In this document: positions 1 to 9,038 of the stretch, one piece after another | How the letters are laid out: every line of letters begins with the position of its first letter | Position numbering within the stretch: position 1 is the stretch's first letter | Source: Butyrivibrio sp. VCD2006 | GTDB taxonomy: Bacteria > Bacillota > Clostridia > Lachnospirales > Lachnospiraceae | DNA: 64,000 nucleotides | Reading direction: 5' to 3' | Assembly: GCF_000423925.1 (NCBI RefSeq) | Contig: NZ_AUIX01000008.1 | Span: 124,001 to 188,000 of the forward strand | The notes under the pieces: model-generated | The model's input: the letters and a program-made list of their open reading frames with translations, nothing else | Databases searched by the model: none | Told to the model about the DNA's origin: nothing | Made by a program: the position numbers and the translations under genes

Positions 1-2
1 GT

Positions 3-920
3 GTCAGCGGTGACAGCCGGAGGTTTATTGCTGTAGGAAATAAATGGACACAGCTTTTTATGATGTATATAAGGGATACAAAGCTGATTGATGGAGAAAA
101 TGTATATTACTTTGCAAACGGCTCGGATTTCAGAGCATTTGATGAGATCTACAAGATAGAACAGACCCTTATTGATATAAGAATAAAAATGGATGCTGAT
201 GATGAGCGTATAGTTTGCTATGCACAGCCTATTTACAGTGTTAATCAGGATGAATTCAGATCAGCTGAAGCTCTGATGAGGCTTTCAATTGATGGGAAAC
301 TTATTCCTCCTGACATGTTTATTCCTATTGCGGAGAAAAACAACTGTATCCATGCACTGACAGTCATTATGATGCATAAAGTATGTAAGGCTGTTGAAAA
401 GCTTGCTATGGAATATGATTTCGATGCTGTGACAATAAACTGCTCAACTACTGATTTTACAGATAAGACATTTTATAAAGAAATTCTCGATATCATTCAT
501 GAATATCGGATAGACAAGAAAATGATCAGGCTTGAGCTTACTGAGTCCATGATGGCAGAAAATTATGAGTCCGTTAAGCACAATATGAACATGCTGAATC
601 GTGAAGGAATACATCTTTACATGGATGACTTCGGTACAGGATATTCAAATCTTGAAAGAGTTGTAGATGTACCTGTTCAGACTATAAAATTTGACAAATC
701 ACTTTTATATAAATCCATAAAGGATGATCGTGTCGATGATATCATTTCGTATATGATCGAATTCTTCAAGAAGAACGGATTTGTTACACTGATAGAAGGT
801 GTTGAGGATGAATCCCAAAAGAAATACAGCATAGAAAGAGGCTTTGATTACATTCAGGGATATCATTATGCTAAACCTGCACCCATAGAAAACCTCGGAA
901 AATATTTCAAACATAAATAA
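3..920 (+). CDS. EAL-domain cyclic-di-GMP phosphodiesterase, 5' end cut off by the window
   Basis: The reading frame is open to the left edge of the window, so the N-terminus is missing; the first ATG (position 60) is probably internal because coding-like sequence continues upstream of it. The visible part is an EAL domain, which hydrolyses the second messenger cyclic di-GMP. Numbering from the ATG at 60, the signature EALMR is at residues 70-74. A conserved Asn (TINCS), LELTES, the DDFGTGYSN loop near residue 189, the EGVED glutamate and a closing QGYxxxxP motif follow. All metal and catalytic positions I can identify are present, so an active enzyme is likely. Any sensory or GGDEF part lies outside the window. 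A terminator follows directly, so this is the last gene of its transcript. Confidence 0.9.
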   Translation, partial: VSGDSRRFIAVGNKWTQLFMMYIRDTKLIDGENVYYFANGSDFRAFDEIYKIEQTLIDIRIKMDADDERIVCYAQPIYSVNQDEFRSAEALMRLSIDGKLIPPDMFIPIAEKNNCIHALTVIMMHKVCKAVEKLAMEYDFDAVTINCSTTDFTDKTFYKEILDIIHEYRIDKKMIRLELTESMMAENYESVKHNMNMLNREGIHLYMDDFGTGYSNLERVVDVPVQTIKFDKSLLYKSIKDDRVDDIISYMIEFFKKNGFVTLIEGVEDESQKKYSIERGFDYIQGYHYAKPAPIENLGKYFKHK

Positions 921-927
921 TCTTTAG

Positions 928-957
928 AAAGGAAGGTGACGAACCTTCCTTTTATTT
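928..957 (+). terminator. Rho-independent terminator after the EAL gene
   Basis: A nine-base-pair perfect stem (929-937 with 943-951, sequence AAGGAAGGT and its complement) with a five-base loop is followed by a T-rich run. It separates the EAL gene from leuS. Confidence 0.85.
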
Positions 958-958
958 A

Positions 959-988
959 TTGAATTATTATGCCTTAGTGTGGTAAAAT
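959..988 (+). promoter_or_regulatory. Possible sigma-A promoter for leuS
   Basis: TTGAAT (959-964) and TAAAAT (983-988) are separated by 18 bases and lie between the preceding terminator and leuS. The match is only fair. The gap is too short for a T-box leader and no T-box signature was seen. Confidence 0.35.
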
Positions 989-1028
989 TTTGAATGTTTA
1001 TAAATACTATTAAAGCTGAGGTATCATA

Positions 1029-3446
1029 ATGTCAGAGTTATACAATCACAAAGAAGTTGAACAGAAATGGCAGAAAGTATGGGATGATGAGAATGCATTT
1101 GCTGCTAGCAATGATTATTCCAAGCCCAAATACTATGCACTTGTTGAGTTCCCTTATCCTTCAGGACAGGGACTTCATGTAGGACACCCTCGTCCGTATA
1201 CTGCACTCGATATCGTTGCACGTAAGCGCAGAATGCAGGGCTACAACGTACTGTATCCCATGGGATGGGACGCATTCGGACTTCCTACAGAGAACTATGC
1301 GATCAAGAATCATATTCATCCCAAGATCGTAACTGCGAACAATGTTAAAAAGTTCAAGGATCAGCTTCATTCTTTGGGTTATTCCTTTGACTGGAACAGA
1401 GAAATAAATACAACAGATCCTGATTACTATAAGTGGACACAGTGGATTTTCCTTAAGCTTTTCAAGGAAGGCCTTGCTTATAAAAAGGAGATGCCTATCA
1501 ACTGGTGTACTTCATGTAAGGTTGGTCTTGCTAATGAAGAGGTTGTAAATGGTGTTTGTGAGCGCTGTGGTTCAGAAGTTGTCCGCAAGGTTAAGAGCGA
1601 GTGGATGCTCAAGATAACTGAGTATGCTGACAAGCTTATTGACGGCCTTGACGGAGTAGATTACATCGAGAGAGTTAAGGTTTCTCAGAAGAACTGGATC
1701 GGACGAAGCACAGGTGCAGAGGTTGACTTTGCAATTAAGGGAACAGAGGATGTTCTTACTGTTTATACAACTCGTTGCGATACACTTTTCGGTGCTACTT
1801 ACATGGTAGTTTCACCTGAGCACCCTTACCTTGATAAATATAAGGATCAGATCAGTAACTTCGATGCAATCCTTAAATATCGCGAGGAGGCTGCTAAGAA
1901 GTCTGATTTTGAGAGAGCTGAGCTTGCCAAGGACAAGACCGGTGTTCAGATTGATGGTCTTGTAGCTATTAATCCTGTTAATAATAAAGAGATTCCGATC
2001 TGGGTTTCTGATTACGTACTTATGAGCTATGGTACAGGTGCTATTATGGCGGTTCCTGCTCATGACGATAGAGACTGGGAGTTTGCTAAGAAGTTTGACC
2101 TTCCTATCATTCAGGTTGTTGCCAAGGATGGCGAGGAGGTTGATGTCAATGAAGCAGCATTTACAGATGTTGCCACAGGTGTGCTTATCAACTCTGATTT
2201 TATCAATGGTCTTTCTGTAAGTGATGCTAAGGAAAAGATGATTTCTTTCCTTGAAGAGAAGAAGATTGGACATGCACAGGTTAATTACAAGCTTCGTGAC
2301 TGGGTATTCTCTCGTCAGAGATATTGGGGAGAGCCTATTCCGATAGTTGAATGCCCTAAGTGTGGTTTTGTTCCGATCGACGAGTCAGAACTGCCGTTAC
2401 TTCTTCCTGAAGTAGACAGCTATGAGCCTACAGATAATGGTGAATCACCGCTTGCAGCAATGACAGACTGGGTTAATACAACTTGCCCATGCTGTGGAGG
2501 TCCTGCAAAGCGTGAGACTGATACAATGCCTCAGTGGGCAGGATCATCATGGTATTTCCTCAGATATACTGATCCTACCAATACTGAAGCACTTGCCAGC
2601 AAGGAAGCACTTAAATACTGGCTGCCCGTTGACTGGTACAACGGTGGTATGGAGCATACAACACTTCACCTTCTTTACTCAAGATTCTGGCATAAATTCC
2701 TCTATGATCAGGGCGTAGTACCTACATCAGAGCCTTATCAGAAGAGAACAAGCCACGGAATGATCCTTGGTGAGAATGGTGAGAAGATGAGTAAGTCCAG
2801 AGGCAATGTCGTTAATCCTGATGATATTGTTGAGGATTACGGTGCAGATACACTTCGTACTTATGAGATGTTTATCGGAGCATTTGATCTTGCTGCTTCA
2901 TGGTCAGAGGACGGAGTTAAGGGCTGCCGCAGATTCCTTGAGAGAGTTTGGAAGTTACAGGACATCCTTGTAGATGGAGATGAGTATTCAGATGATCTTA
3001 AGGGTGAGATGCACAGAACCATCAAGAAGGTTTCGAGTGATTTCGAAAACCTTAAGTACAACACAGCTATTGCAGCAATGATGTCACTTATTAACGATTT
3101 CTATAAGAAAAATGCTGTTAATAAGGCAGAGTACAAGACTCTTATTACAATGCTCAATCCTGTTGCTCCTCATATAACAGAGGAGATATGGCAGAGAATC
3201 GGTGGTGAGGGCAGACTTTATCAGCAGACATGGCCTGAGTATGATGAGGCACTTACTGTTGAAAACACTGTTGAAATCGCTGTTCAGGTTAACGGCAAGG
3301 TTCGTGCAACAATCTCAATTGGTAAGGATGATCCTAAGGATGCAGTTCTTGCAAAAGCTAAGGAAGCCATTGCGGGTAAATTTGATGGCAACATAATCAA
3401 AGAGATTTATGTACCCGGAAAGATTGTTAATATCGTAATGAAATAA
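1029..3446 (+). CDS. leuS: Leucine--tRNA ligase
   Basis: This class I aminoacyl-tRNA synthetase charges tRNA-Leu with leucine in the cytoplasm. At 805 residues it has the normal bacterial length. The ATP-binding HIGH-type motif appears as HVGH (residues 50-53) after FPYPSGQGL, and the catalytic KMSKS loop is intact at about residues 586-590. A zinc-type cysteine cluster (CTSC and CERC) lies near residues 160-180, and a second CPKC/CPCC pair precedes the leucine-specific region. The CP1 editing domain with a YTTRCDT motif (residues 242-248) is present, so proofreading should work. The ATG at 1029 follows a GCTGAGG ribosome site. It is a single-gene transcript between two terminators. Confidence 0.98.
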   Translation: MSELYNHKEVEQKWQKVWDDENAFAASNDYSKPKYYALVEFPYPSGQGLHVGHPRPYTALDIVARKRRMQGYNVLYPMGWDAFGLPTENYAIKNHIHPKIVTANNVKKFKDQLHSLGYSFDWNREINTTDPDYYKWTQWIFLKLFKEGLAYKKEMPINWCTSCKVGLANEEVVNGVCERCGSEVVRKVKSEWMLKITEYADKLIDGLDGVDYIERVKVSQKNWIGRSTGAEVDFAIKGTEDVLTVYTTRCDTLFGATYMVVSPEHPYLDKYKDQISNFDAILKYREEAAKKSDFERAELAKDKTGVQIDGLVAINPVNNKEIPIWVSDYVLMSYGTGAIMAVPAHDDRDWEFAKKFDLPIIQVVAKDGEEVDVNEAAFTDVATGVLINSDFINGLSVSDAKEKMISFLEEKKIGHAQVNYKLRDWVFSRQRYWGEPIPIVECPKCGFVPIDESELPLLLPEVDSYEPTDNGESPLAAMTDWVNTTCPCCGGPAKRETDTMPQWAGSSWYFLRYTDPTNTEALASKEALKYWLPVDWYNGGMEHTTLHLLYSRFWHKFLYDQGVVPTSEPYQKRTSHGMILGENGEKMSKSRGNVVNPDDIVEDYGADTLRTYEMFIGAFDLAASWSEDGVKGCRRFLERVWKLQDILVDGDEYSDDLKGEMHRTIKKVSSDFENLKYNTAIAAMMSLINDFYKKNAVNKAEYKTLITMLNPVAPHITEEIWQRIGGEGRLYQQTWPEYDEALTVENTVEIAVQVNGKVRATISIGKDDPKDAVLAKAKEAIAGKFDGNIIKEIYVPGKIVNIVMK

Positions 3447-3475
3447 CGATAAGGTACATAATAAATAAAATTTAG

Positions 3476-3517
3476 GCCAGATAGTGACTTTTTTAAGAAG
3501 GTTCTATCTGGCTTTAA
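3476..3517 (+). terminator. Rho-independent terminator after leuS
   Basis: GCCAGATAG (3476-3484) pairs perfectly with CTATCTGGC (3504-3512) and is followed by TTTAATATTT. The remaining intergenic sequence up to the chemoreceptor gene holds no other feature I can support. Confidence 0.8.
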
Positions 3518-3679
3518 TATTTATACTGCATAAACAAATTATTAAGAGTATAAAATTTCTGATAAATCGTATATTTATTAAACTATCTAACGACAATTCT
3601 GCTAGAATGAGATTGTAACATTTTGTTGGCCAGGATACTTGTTCTTATCATGGCACTGTTGTAGATGATGAGGGTGATT

Positions 3680-5392
3680 ATGGGTATAAAAAGTCTTGTT
3701 CAGGTTGATGAAGAAAAAATCCACAATATGAAAGTGCAGGAGAAATTCAATACTACATTCAAGCAGATTATCATAATGTTCTGTGTTGCTGTCGCTATTC
3801 TTGCATTAACACTGGTTATAGCTGTTGTTTCCATAAGAACAATCTATCGTAAGTATTACAATATGAATTCTGTTCAAGCTGATATCAGAATAGATATGCA
3901 GGCACTTTCGAAAGCTTTTTTGTGGGCGCTTTCCTCTCCTGATGAGTCTATAAGACAGGAACAGTTAGGTAAGGCCATGGAGAAATTTGATGAATTTGAT
4001 GCCAATCTTAGTAAATTATCTGAGATAATGGGAGATTCAACATCCATCAGCACTGTTTCAAAGGATCTTGAAACAGTTAAAAACAATGGAAAAACCCTTG
4101 GCAGCAAATTTGATCAAGGTGAGACTGTTGAGGAATTGTTTTATTATTTTAACGATACTCTATATCCATCAATAGACGTGGCTGTAAAGGATTTCAAGGT
4201 GGTTTCATCTGATACCTCGGAATCAGCAGCAAATGCATATAGAAATTCACTCATTTTAGGCGCGGTTATGTCGTTCTTTACTGCAATAATTATAATATTG
4301 GTAATGATCTATATTGTTGATGTAAAGAGAAAACTCTCAAAATCTATTCTTCAGCCTGTTGAAGAGATTTCGAAGGCAGCGAATGAAATGTCTAAGGGCA
4401 ATCTTCATATCAATATTGATTATTCTTCAGATGATGAGCTCGGAAAACTTGCAAGGGATCTGAATGATTCTACTTCTGTAACAGAAAAGATTGTAGGTGA
4501 TATAAGAGATACCTTAAAGAACGTTGCAGATGGTGATTTTACGCATGGTACACTCCATCCTGAGCTGTATATGGAAGACTTTGCTCCGATCAATGAAGCA
4601 ATGAACAACATTACTGAATCGCTTTCAGATACACTTTCGCATGTACGTGAATCCTCTAATCATGTATCAGAGGGTGCAAACGGAATGAGCAGAGGGGCAT
4701 CAGATCTCGCTGAAGGAGCTACAGACCAGGCAGCGGCTGTTGAAGAGCTTACAGCCTCCGTTGCTACTGTTACAGAGCAAACCAAGAAGATGGCTGAAAC
4801 AGCCGAAAGATCAAGAAACATGGCAGATAAGGTTAAGTCAGATGCAAATGACTCTGCTAGGAAGATGCACCTTGTTACTGACGCGATGGTAAGGATAACT
4901 GAGGCATCTAATGAGATTGAGCAGGTTACCAATTCTATTGAATCTATAGCAAAACAGACTCAGCTGCTTTCTCTTAATGCATCAATTGAAGCGGCAAGAG
5001 CAGGTGAATCAGGAAAAGGCTTTGCTGTAGTAGCAGAAGAAATCAGTGCTCTTGCAAGTCAGAGTTCTGAAGCTGCTAAAAATACACATCAGCTGATTCA
5101 GGATACAATGGAAGAGATTAGAAATGGAAATGATGTAGTTGCTGAGACAACTGAAGCATTGCAGCAAATGCAGGCATCTGTTGATGAGATTACCGGAATG
5201 ATAATTGAGACAGGAGAGATGGCACAGCAACAGGCTAGTAGCATGGAAGAGATTAACGATGGTATTGATCAGATATCCACAGTAGTTCAAAGTAATTCTG
5301 AAACTGCTCAGGAGTCAAGTAACGTATCCCAGTCCCTGACAGAGCAGTCAGAAGATCTAACAAGACTCATCAGTCAGTTTAAACTAAAATAG
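3680..5392 (+). CDS. Methyl-accepting chemotaxis protein (transmembrane chemoreceptor)
   Basis: This is a membrane receptor that passes sensory signals to the CheA/CheW complex. The start at 3680 (MGIKSLV) is preferred over upstream ATGs at 3665 and 3668 because a GATGAGGG ribosome site lies just before it. Two hydrophobic segments, near residues 30-52 and 187-213, flank a roughly 135-residue extracytoplasmic region that looks helical, like a four-helix-bundle sensor. A HAMP domain follows, then a second HAMP-like stretch, then a long coiled-coil signalling domain. The conserved hairpin tip is clear ([18 protein letters not shown] then FAVVAEEIS). No C-terminal CheR/CheB pentapeptide is visible. 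The ligand cannot be told from sequence. It is monocistronic, with terminators on both sides and no chemotaxis genes nearby. Confidence 0.95.
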   Translation: MGIKSLVQVDEEKIHNMKVQEKFNTTFKQIIIMFCVAVAILALTLVIAVVSIRTIYRKYYNMNSVQADIRIDMQALSKAFLWALSSPDESIRQEQLGKAMEKFDEFDANLSKLSEIMGDSTSISTVSKDLETVKNNGKTLGSKFDQGETVEELFYYFNDTLYPSIDVAVKDFKVVSSDTSESAANAYRNSLILGAVMSFFTAIIIILVMIYIVDVKRKLSKSILQPVEEISKAANEMSKGNLHINIDYSSDDELGKLARDLNDSTSVTEKIVGDIRDTLKNVADGDFTHGTLHPELYMEDFAPINEAMNNITESLSDTLSHVRESSNHVSEGANGMSRGASDLAEGATDQAAAVEELTASVATVTEQTKKMAETAERSRNMADKVKSDANDSARKMHLVTDAMVRITEASNEIEQVTNSIESIAKQTQLLSLNASIEAARAGESGKGFAVVAEEISALASQSSEAAKNTHQLIQDTMEEIRNGNDVVAETTEALQQMQASVDEITGMIIETGEMAQQQASSMEEINDGIDQISTVVQSNSETAQESSNVSQSLTEQSEDLTRLISQFKLK

Positions 5393-5409
5393 CTATAAGG
5401 AATATGTAT

Positions 5410-5453
5410 AAAAAGAAGCTTCGAATTCAGTAAATGCGGGGCTTCTTTTTTTT
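5410..5453 (+). terminator. Rho-independent terminator after the chemoreceptor gene
   Basis: AAAAAGAAGC (5410-5419) pairs with GCTTCTTTTT (5441-5450), and the run of T continues to 5452. The loop is 21 bases. Confidence 0.8.
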
Positions 5454-5480
5454 ACTCTGCAACTTTATCGCATTAAAGCG

Positions 5481-5509
5481 TTGACATAAAAAGTATAATT
5501 GTATACAAT
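5481..5509 (+). promoter_or_regulatory. Strong sigma-A promoter of the citrate synthase-like operon
   Basis: A perfect -35 TTGACA (5481-5486), a spacer of exactly 17 bases and a -10 TACAAT (5504-5509) precede the operon. It is one of the best promoter matches in the window and suggests high expression when not repressed. Confidence 0.8.
5498..5509. promoter_or_regulatory. Palindromic operator overlapping the -10, probable GntR site
   Basis: ATTGTATACAAT is a perfect 12-base palindrome that covers the -10 hexamer. It fits the TNGTNNACNA pattern known for FadR-type GntR regulators. The second gene of the operon encodes such a regulator, so repression of its own operon from this site is a natural reading. 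That link is inferred from position and motif only. Confidence 0.6.
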
Positions 5510-5559
5510 AATGCAAAACGTCGAAAAAGAAAACGCATAGGTGCGTTACGGAGGCAAAA

Positions 5560-6987
5560 ATGAAGGACGAGACATTTCAGAACAGACCGGTCACTATGAA
5601 TGAGCATAACAATCTTCTTCAGATTGAGGAGCACATGTATATTCTTGATGATGTTGCAAAGCCAAATGTTTTCAGAAACATGTTCCCCTACGATGAGGTA
5701 CCGAAGATTCCGTTTAATGACAGAATTGTACCTCACAATATGCCGAAGGATATTTGGATCACAGATACAACCTTCCGTGACGGCCAGCAGTCAAGAGCAC
5801 CTTATTCCACGGAACAGATTGTTAAGATATATGATATGATGCATGAGCTTGGCGGCCCTAATGGAATGATAAGAGCCAGCGAATTTTTCCTTTACAGCAA
5901 AAAGGATAGGGATGCTGTATATAAGTGTATGGAGAGAGGCTATGAATTTCCTGAAGTAACAAGCTGGATCCGCGCAAGTAAAGAGGACTTTAAGCTGGTT
6001 AAGGAAATCGGCATGAAAGAGACAGGTATTCTTGTAAGCTGCTCAGATTATCACATTTTCCTTAAGCTTAAGATGACAAGAAAACAGGCACTTGAGCATT
6101 ATCTGAGTGTCATCCGTGATTGTCTTGAGGAAGGTATTGCATGCAGATGTCACCTTGAGGATATAACAAGAGCTGATATTTACGGATTTGTTGTTCCCTT
6201 CTGTGTTGAGCTCATGAAGCTTCGTGAGGAGTATGGTATTCCGATAAAGGTACGTGCATGCGACACAATGGGATATGGAGTTAACTTCTCCGGTGCGGTT
6301 ATTCCCAGAAGCGTACAGGGTATCATATATGCATTAAATACAAATGCAGGTGTTCCCAGCGAACTTATCGAATGGCATGGACATAATGATTTCTATAAAG
6401 CTGTTACAAACTCCACTACTGCATGGCTCTATGGCTGTTCAGGTGTAAATGCTTCACTTTTCGGTATTGGAGAGAGAACAGGAAACACACCTCTTGAAGC
6501 TATGATATTTGAGTATGCACAGCTCAAGGGAACGCTAAATGGAATGAATACGCAGGTTATCACAGACCTTGCAAGATATTATGAGAAAGAGCTTGGATAT
6601 CATATTCCTTCCCAGACTCCTTTTGTTGGAAAGAACTTTAATGTTACAAGAGCAGGTATTCATGCGGATGGCCTTTTGAAAAACGAAGAGATATACAATA
6701 TCTTCGATACGGATAAGTTCCTTGGAAGACCGCCTGTAAGTGCTGTTTCTAACACATCAGGACTTGCCGGTATTGCACATTGGATAAATGTTCATTATCA
6801 TCTCAAAGGGGATAATGCCCTCGGTAAGGACTCAAAGCTTGTACAGGTCCTTAAGGAATGGGTTGACGGTGAATATGAAAACGGCCGTGTGACTGTTATG
6901 TATGATGAAGAGCTTACCGCCAAAATAGATGAAGTTTCAAAGCTTATTGGAATCGTAGTAGAGGATGGAAGCATCAGAAACGCATAA
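5560..6987 (+). CDS. Probable Re-type citrate synthase (homocitrate/isopropylmalate synthase family)
   Basis: This is a DRE-TIM metallolyase of the HMGL-like family. The sequence shows the barrel motif DTTFRDGQQ (residues 69-77) and the metal-binding HGH (residues 273-275 in EWHGHND), followed by a GERTGNTPLEAM motif. From memory, this DTTFRDGQQ form belongs to the clostridial group related to Clostridium kluyveri Re-citrate synthase, which makes citrate from acetyl-CoA and oxaloacetate. Neighbouring isocitrate dehydrogenase supports that. The usual C-terminal leucine-sensing domain of LeuA is not evident at this length of 475 residues. The alternative is isopropylmalate or homocitrate synthase, but no leucine or lysine genes are near. 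Aconitase is not in the operon and must lie elsewhere. The start has GGAGG seven bases upstream. Confidence 0.7.
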   Translation: MKDETFQNRPVTMNEHNNLLQIEEHMYILDDVAKPNVFRNMFPYDEVPKIPFNDRIVPHNMPKDIWITDTTFRDGQQSRAPYSTEQIVKIYDMMHELGGPNGMIRASEFFLYSKKDRDAVYKCMERGYEFPEVTSWIRASKEDFKLVKEIGMKETGILVSCSDYHIFLKLKMTRKQALEHYLSVIRDCLEEGIACRCHLEDITRADIYGFVVPFCVELMKLREEYGIPIKVRACDTMGYGVNFSGAVIPRSVQGIIYALNTNAGVPSELIEWHGHNDFYKAVTNSTTAWLYGCSGVNASLFGIGERTGNTPLEAMIFEYAQLKGTLNGMNTQVITDLARYYEKELGYHIPSQTPFVGKNFNVTRAGIHADGLLKNEEIYNIFDTDKFLGRPPVSAVSNTSGLAGIAHWINVHYHLKGDNALGKDSKLVQVLKEWVDGEYENGRVTVMYDEELTAKIDEVSKLIGIVVEDGSIRNA

Positions 6988-6998
6988 GAAGAGGCAAT

Positions 6999-7679
6999 AT
7001 GGATAAAAAAGATTTAAAGCAGGAAGTTACTGATAAATATTCACTGAGAGGACGTGTTTTTCACAGAATAAGAGATGATATCTTAAATGGAAAATACGCT
7101 GATCACGAGGAATTGAAAGAGGTAGCAATTGGCGAAGAACTGGGAGTTAGCAGAACACCTGTAAGAGAAGCTCTAAGACAGCTTGAGCTTGAAGGCCTTG
7201 TTCAGATAATTCCAAACAAAGGTGCTTATGTAGTAGGAATAAGCGCATCCGATGTACGTGATATTTACATGATAAGATCACGACTTGAAGGTCTTTGCGC
7301 AAGATGGGCCTGTGAGAATATTACGTCAGAGCAGCTTGAGGAGCTTGAAGAAATTGTTTATCTGGCTGATTTTCACGAGAACAAGGGACATCACGATCAG
7401 CTTGCTGAACTAGATAACCGCTTTCATACTACTCTTTATGAATCATGTAATTCAAAAATGCTTGAACATCTGCTAAAGGACTATCATCAGTATGTATGGC
7501 TGATAAGGCAGAAGACTCTCTCTGGAAACAGAGGCAAGGACTCAAACAACGAACATCGGGCAATTATGGAAGCGATAAGAGACAGAGATCCTGACAGAGC
7601 AGAGGAAATTGCAAATAGGCACATGTATAGTGCTTATGATAATATGGTTAAGAATGGTTTACTGGATATGTTTAACTAG
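6999..7679 (+). CDS. GntR-family regulator, FadR/FCD subfamily
   Basis: An N-terminal winged helix (about residues 18-80) contains the typical RTPVREALRQLELEGLV segment. An all-helical FCD ligand domain follows. FCD domains commonly hold a metal ion through Asp and three His and bind small carboxylic acids. Here the pattern is visible as LDNRFH, NEHRA and NRHM. The gene sits eleven bases after the citrate synthase-like gene and before icd, so it is cotranscribed with the pathway it probably controls. A likely operator overlaps the operon's -10 box. A carboxylic acid effector such as citrate is a reasonable guess, not shown by the sequence. Confidence 0.9.
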   Translation: MDKKDLKQEVTDKYSLRGRVFHRIRDDILNGKYADHEELKEVAIGEELGVSRTPVREALRQLELEGLVQIIPNKGAYVVGISASDVRDIYMIRSRLEGLCARWACENITSEQLEELEEIVYLADFHENKGHHDQLAELDNRFHTTLYESCNSKMLEHLLKDYHQYVWLIRQKTLSGNRGKDSNNEHRAIMEAIRDRDPDRAEEIANRHMYSAYDNMVKNGLLDMFN

Positions 7680-7700
7680 CGTGTATAGGAGGAGCTACTT

Positions 7701-8906
7701 ATGTCAAGAATCAAAATGACTACCCCCATTGTAGAGATGGATGGAGATGAGATGACCAGAATTCTCTGGAAAATGATCAAGGAAGAACTTATTGAGCCTT
7801 ATATAGAGCTCAAGAGCGATTACTATGACCTTGGCCTTAAATATCGTGATGAGACAGATGATAAGGTTACTGTGGACAGTGCCAATGCTACAAAGAAATA
7901 CGGAGTGGCTGTTAAATGTGCAACTATCACACCTAACGCAGCCCGCGTTGAAGAATATGATTTAAAGCAGATGTGGAAGAGCCCTAACGGAACTATCAGA
8001 GCTATGCTTGATGGAACTGTTTTCCGTGCTCCTATTCTTGTTAAGGGAATCGAGCCCAATGTTAAGACATGGGACAAGCCCATAACTCTTGCAAGACATG
8101 CATACGGTGATGTTTATAAAAATGTTGAAATAGCTGTTCCCGGTGCCGGAAAGGCAGAGCTTGTCTTTACCGGTGAAGACGGAACAGAGATAAGACAGAC
8201 AATTCAGGAATTTGACGGTCCCGGAATAATTCAGGGTATTCATAATAAGGATGCCTCCATTAAGAGCTTTGCAAAGGCATGCTTTGAATACGCACTCTCA
8301 ACAAAGCAGGATCTCTGGTTTGCGACAAAGGATACTATCAGTAAGACATATGATGCAAGATTCAGAGAAATCTTTGATAATACCTTTGAAAGCGAGTATA
8401 AGCACAGATTTGATGCAGCAGGAATAGAGTACTTCTATACACTTATTGATGATGCTGTAGCCCGTGTAATGAAGTCTAAGGGCGGATTTATCTGGGCTTG
8501 CAAAAACTATGACGGAGATGTTATGAGTGACATGGTTTCATCTGCCTGCGGTTCACTTGCTATGATGACTTCTGTTCTTGTTTCTCCTGAAGGAATCTAT
8601 GAATACGAAGCTGCTCATGGAACAGTTCAGCGTCATTATTATAAATACCTTAAGGGAGAGGAGACATCTACCAATCCTGTGGCAACAATTTTTGCCTGGA
8701 CAGGTGCCATGAGAAAGCGCGGTGAGCTTGATGGAATTCAGGGACTCATTGATTGGGCTGATAAGATGGAGAAGGCAACTCTTAAGACAATTGAGAGCGG
8801 TAAGATGACCGGGGACCTTGTTCTTATCACATCAAATCCCAATGCGAAAAAGCTTAATTCCGAGGAATTCATCAGAGCAATCAGAGAGACTTTTGATGCA
8901 ATCTAA
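7701..8906 (+). CDS. icd: NADP-dependent isocitrate dehydrogenase, dimeric eukaryote-like type
   Basis: It oxidises isocitrate to 2-oxoglutarate with reduction of NADP+, supplying carbon for glutamate and NADPH for biosynthesis. At 401 residues it belongs to the subfamily resembling eukaryotic cytosolic IDH, not the E. coli type. The substrate-binding SPNGTIR motif falls at residues 94-100, the same numbering as in human IDH1, and [13 protein letters not shown] is present near the cofactor site. GGAGG lies before the ATG. It is the last gene of the operon. With the citrate synthase-like gene it would give an oxidative half-TCA branch, provided aconitase is encoded elsewhere. Confidence 0.96.
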   Translation: MSRIKMTTPIVEMDGDEMTRILWKMIKEELIEPYIELKSDYYDLGLKYRDETDDKVTVDSANATKKYGVAVKCATITPNAARVEEYDLKQMWKSPNGTIRAMLDGTVFRAPILVKGIEPNVKTWDKPITLARHAYGDVYKNVEIAVPGAGKAELVFTGEDGTEIRQTIQEFDGPGIIQGIHNKDASIKSFAKACFEYALSTKQDLWFATKDTISKTYDARFREIFDNTFESEYKHRFDAAGIEYFYTLIDDAVARVMKSKGGFIWACKNYDGDVMSDMVSSACGSLAMMTSVLVSPEGIYEYEAAHGTVQRHYYKYLKGEETSTNPVATIFAWTGAMRKRGELDGIQGLIDWADKMEKATLKTIESGKMTGDLVLITSNPNAKKLNSEEFIRAIRETFDAI

Positions 8907-8927
8907 GCCAAAATATATTAAAATAAA

Positions 8928-8963
8928 AGCGTCGGTTGATATTTTAACCGGCGCTGTTTCTTT
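8928..8963 (+). terminator. Rho-independent terminator after icd
   Basis: A ten-pair stem (8928-8937 with 8946-8955, one G-U) is followed by GTTTCTTT. Confidence 0.75.
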
Positions 8964-9038
8964 ATATAAATTATCATCTTTTCTATGATTTATATATGTT
9001 TCAATATTTATACAAAAAAATAATGAAGACAGGTGACT

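Noticed and set aside
921..1028. T-box leader before leuS (also looked for before glyS and alaS)
   Set aside because: The gaps are short or filled with repeats, and no T-box AGGGTGG-type core was seen.
3447..3664. Sigma-28-type flagellar promoter or c-di-GMP riboswitch before the chemoreceptor
   Set aside because: No TAAA-N15-GCCGATAA-like pair and no riboswitch core could be found.
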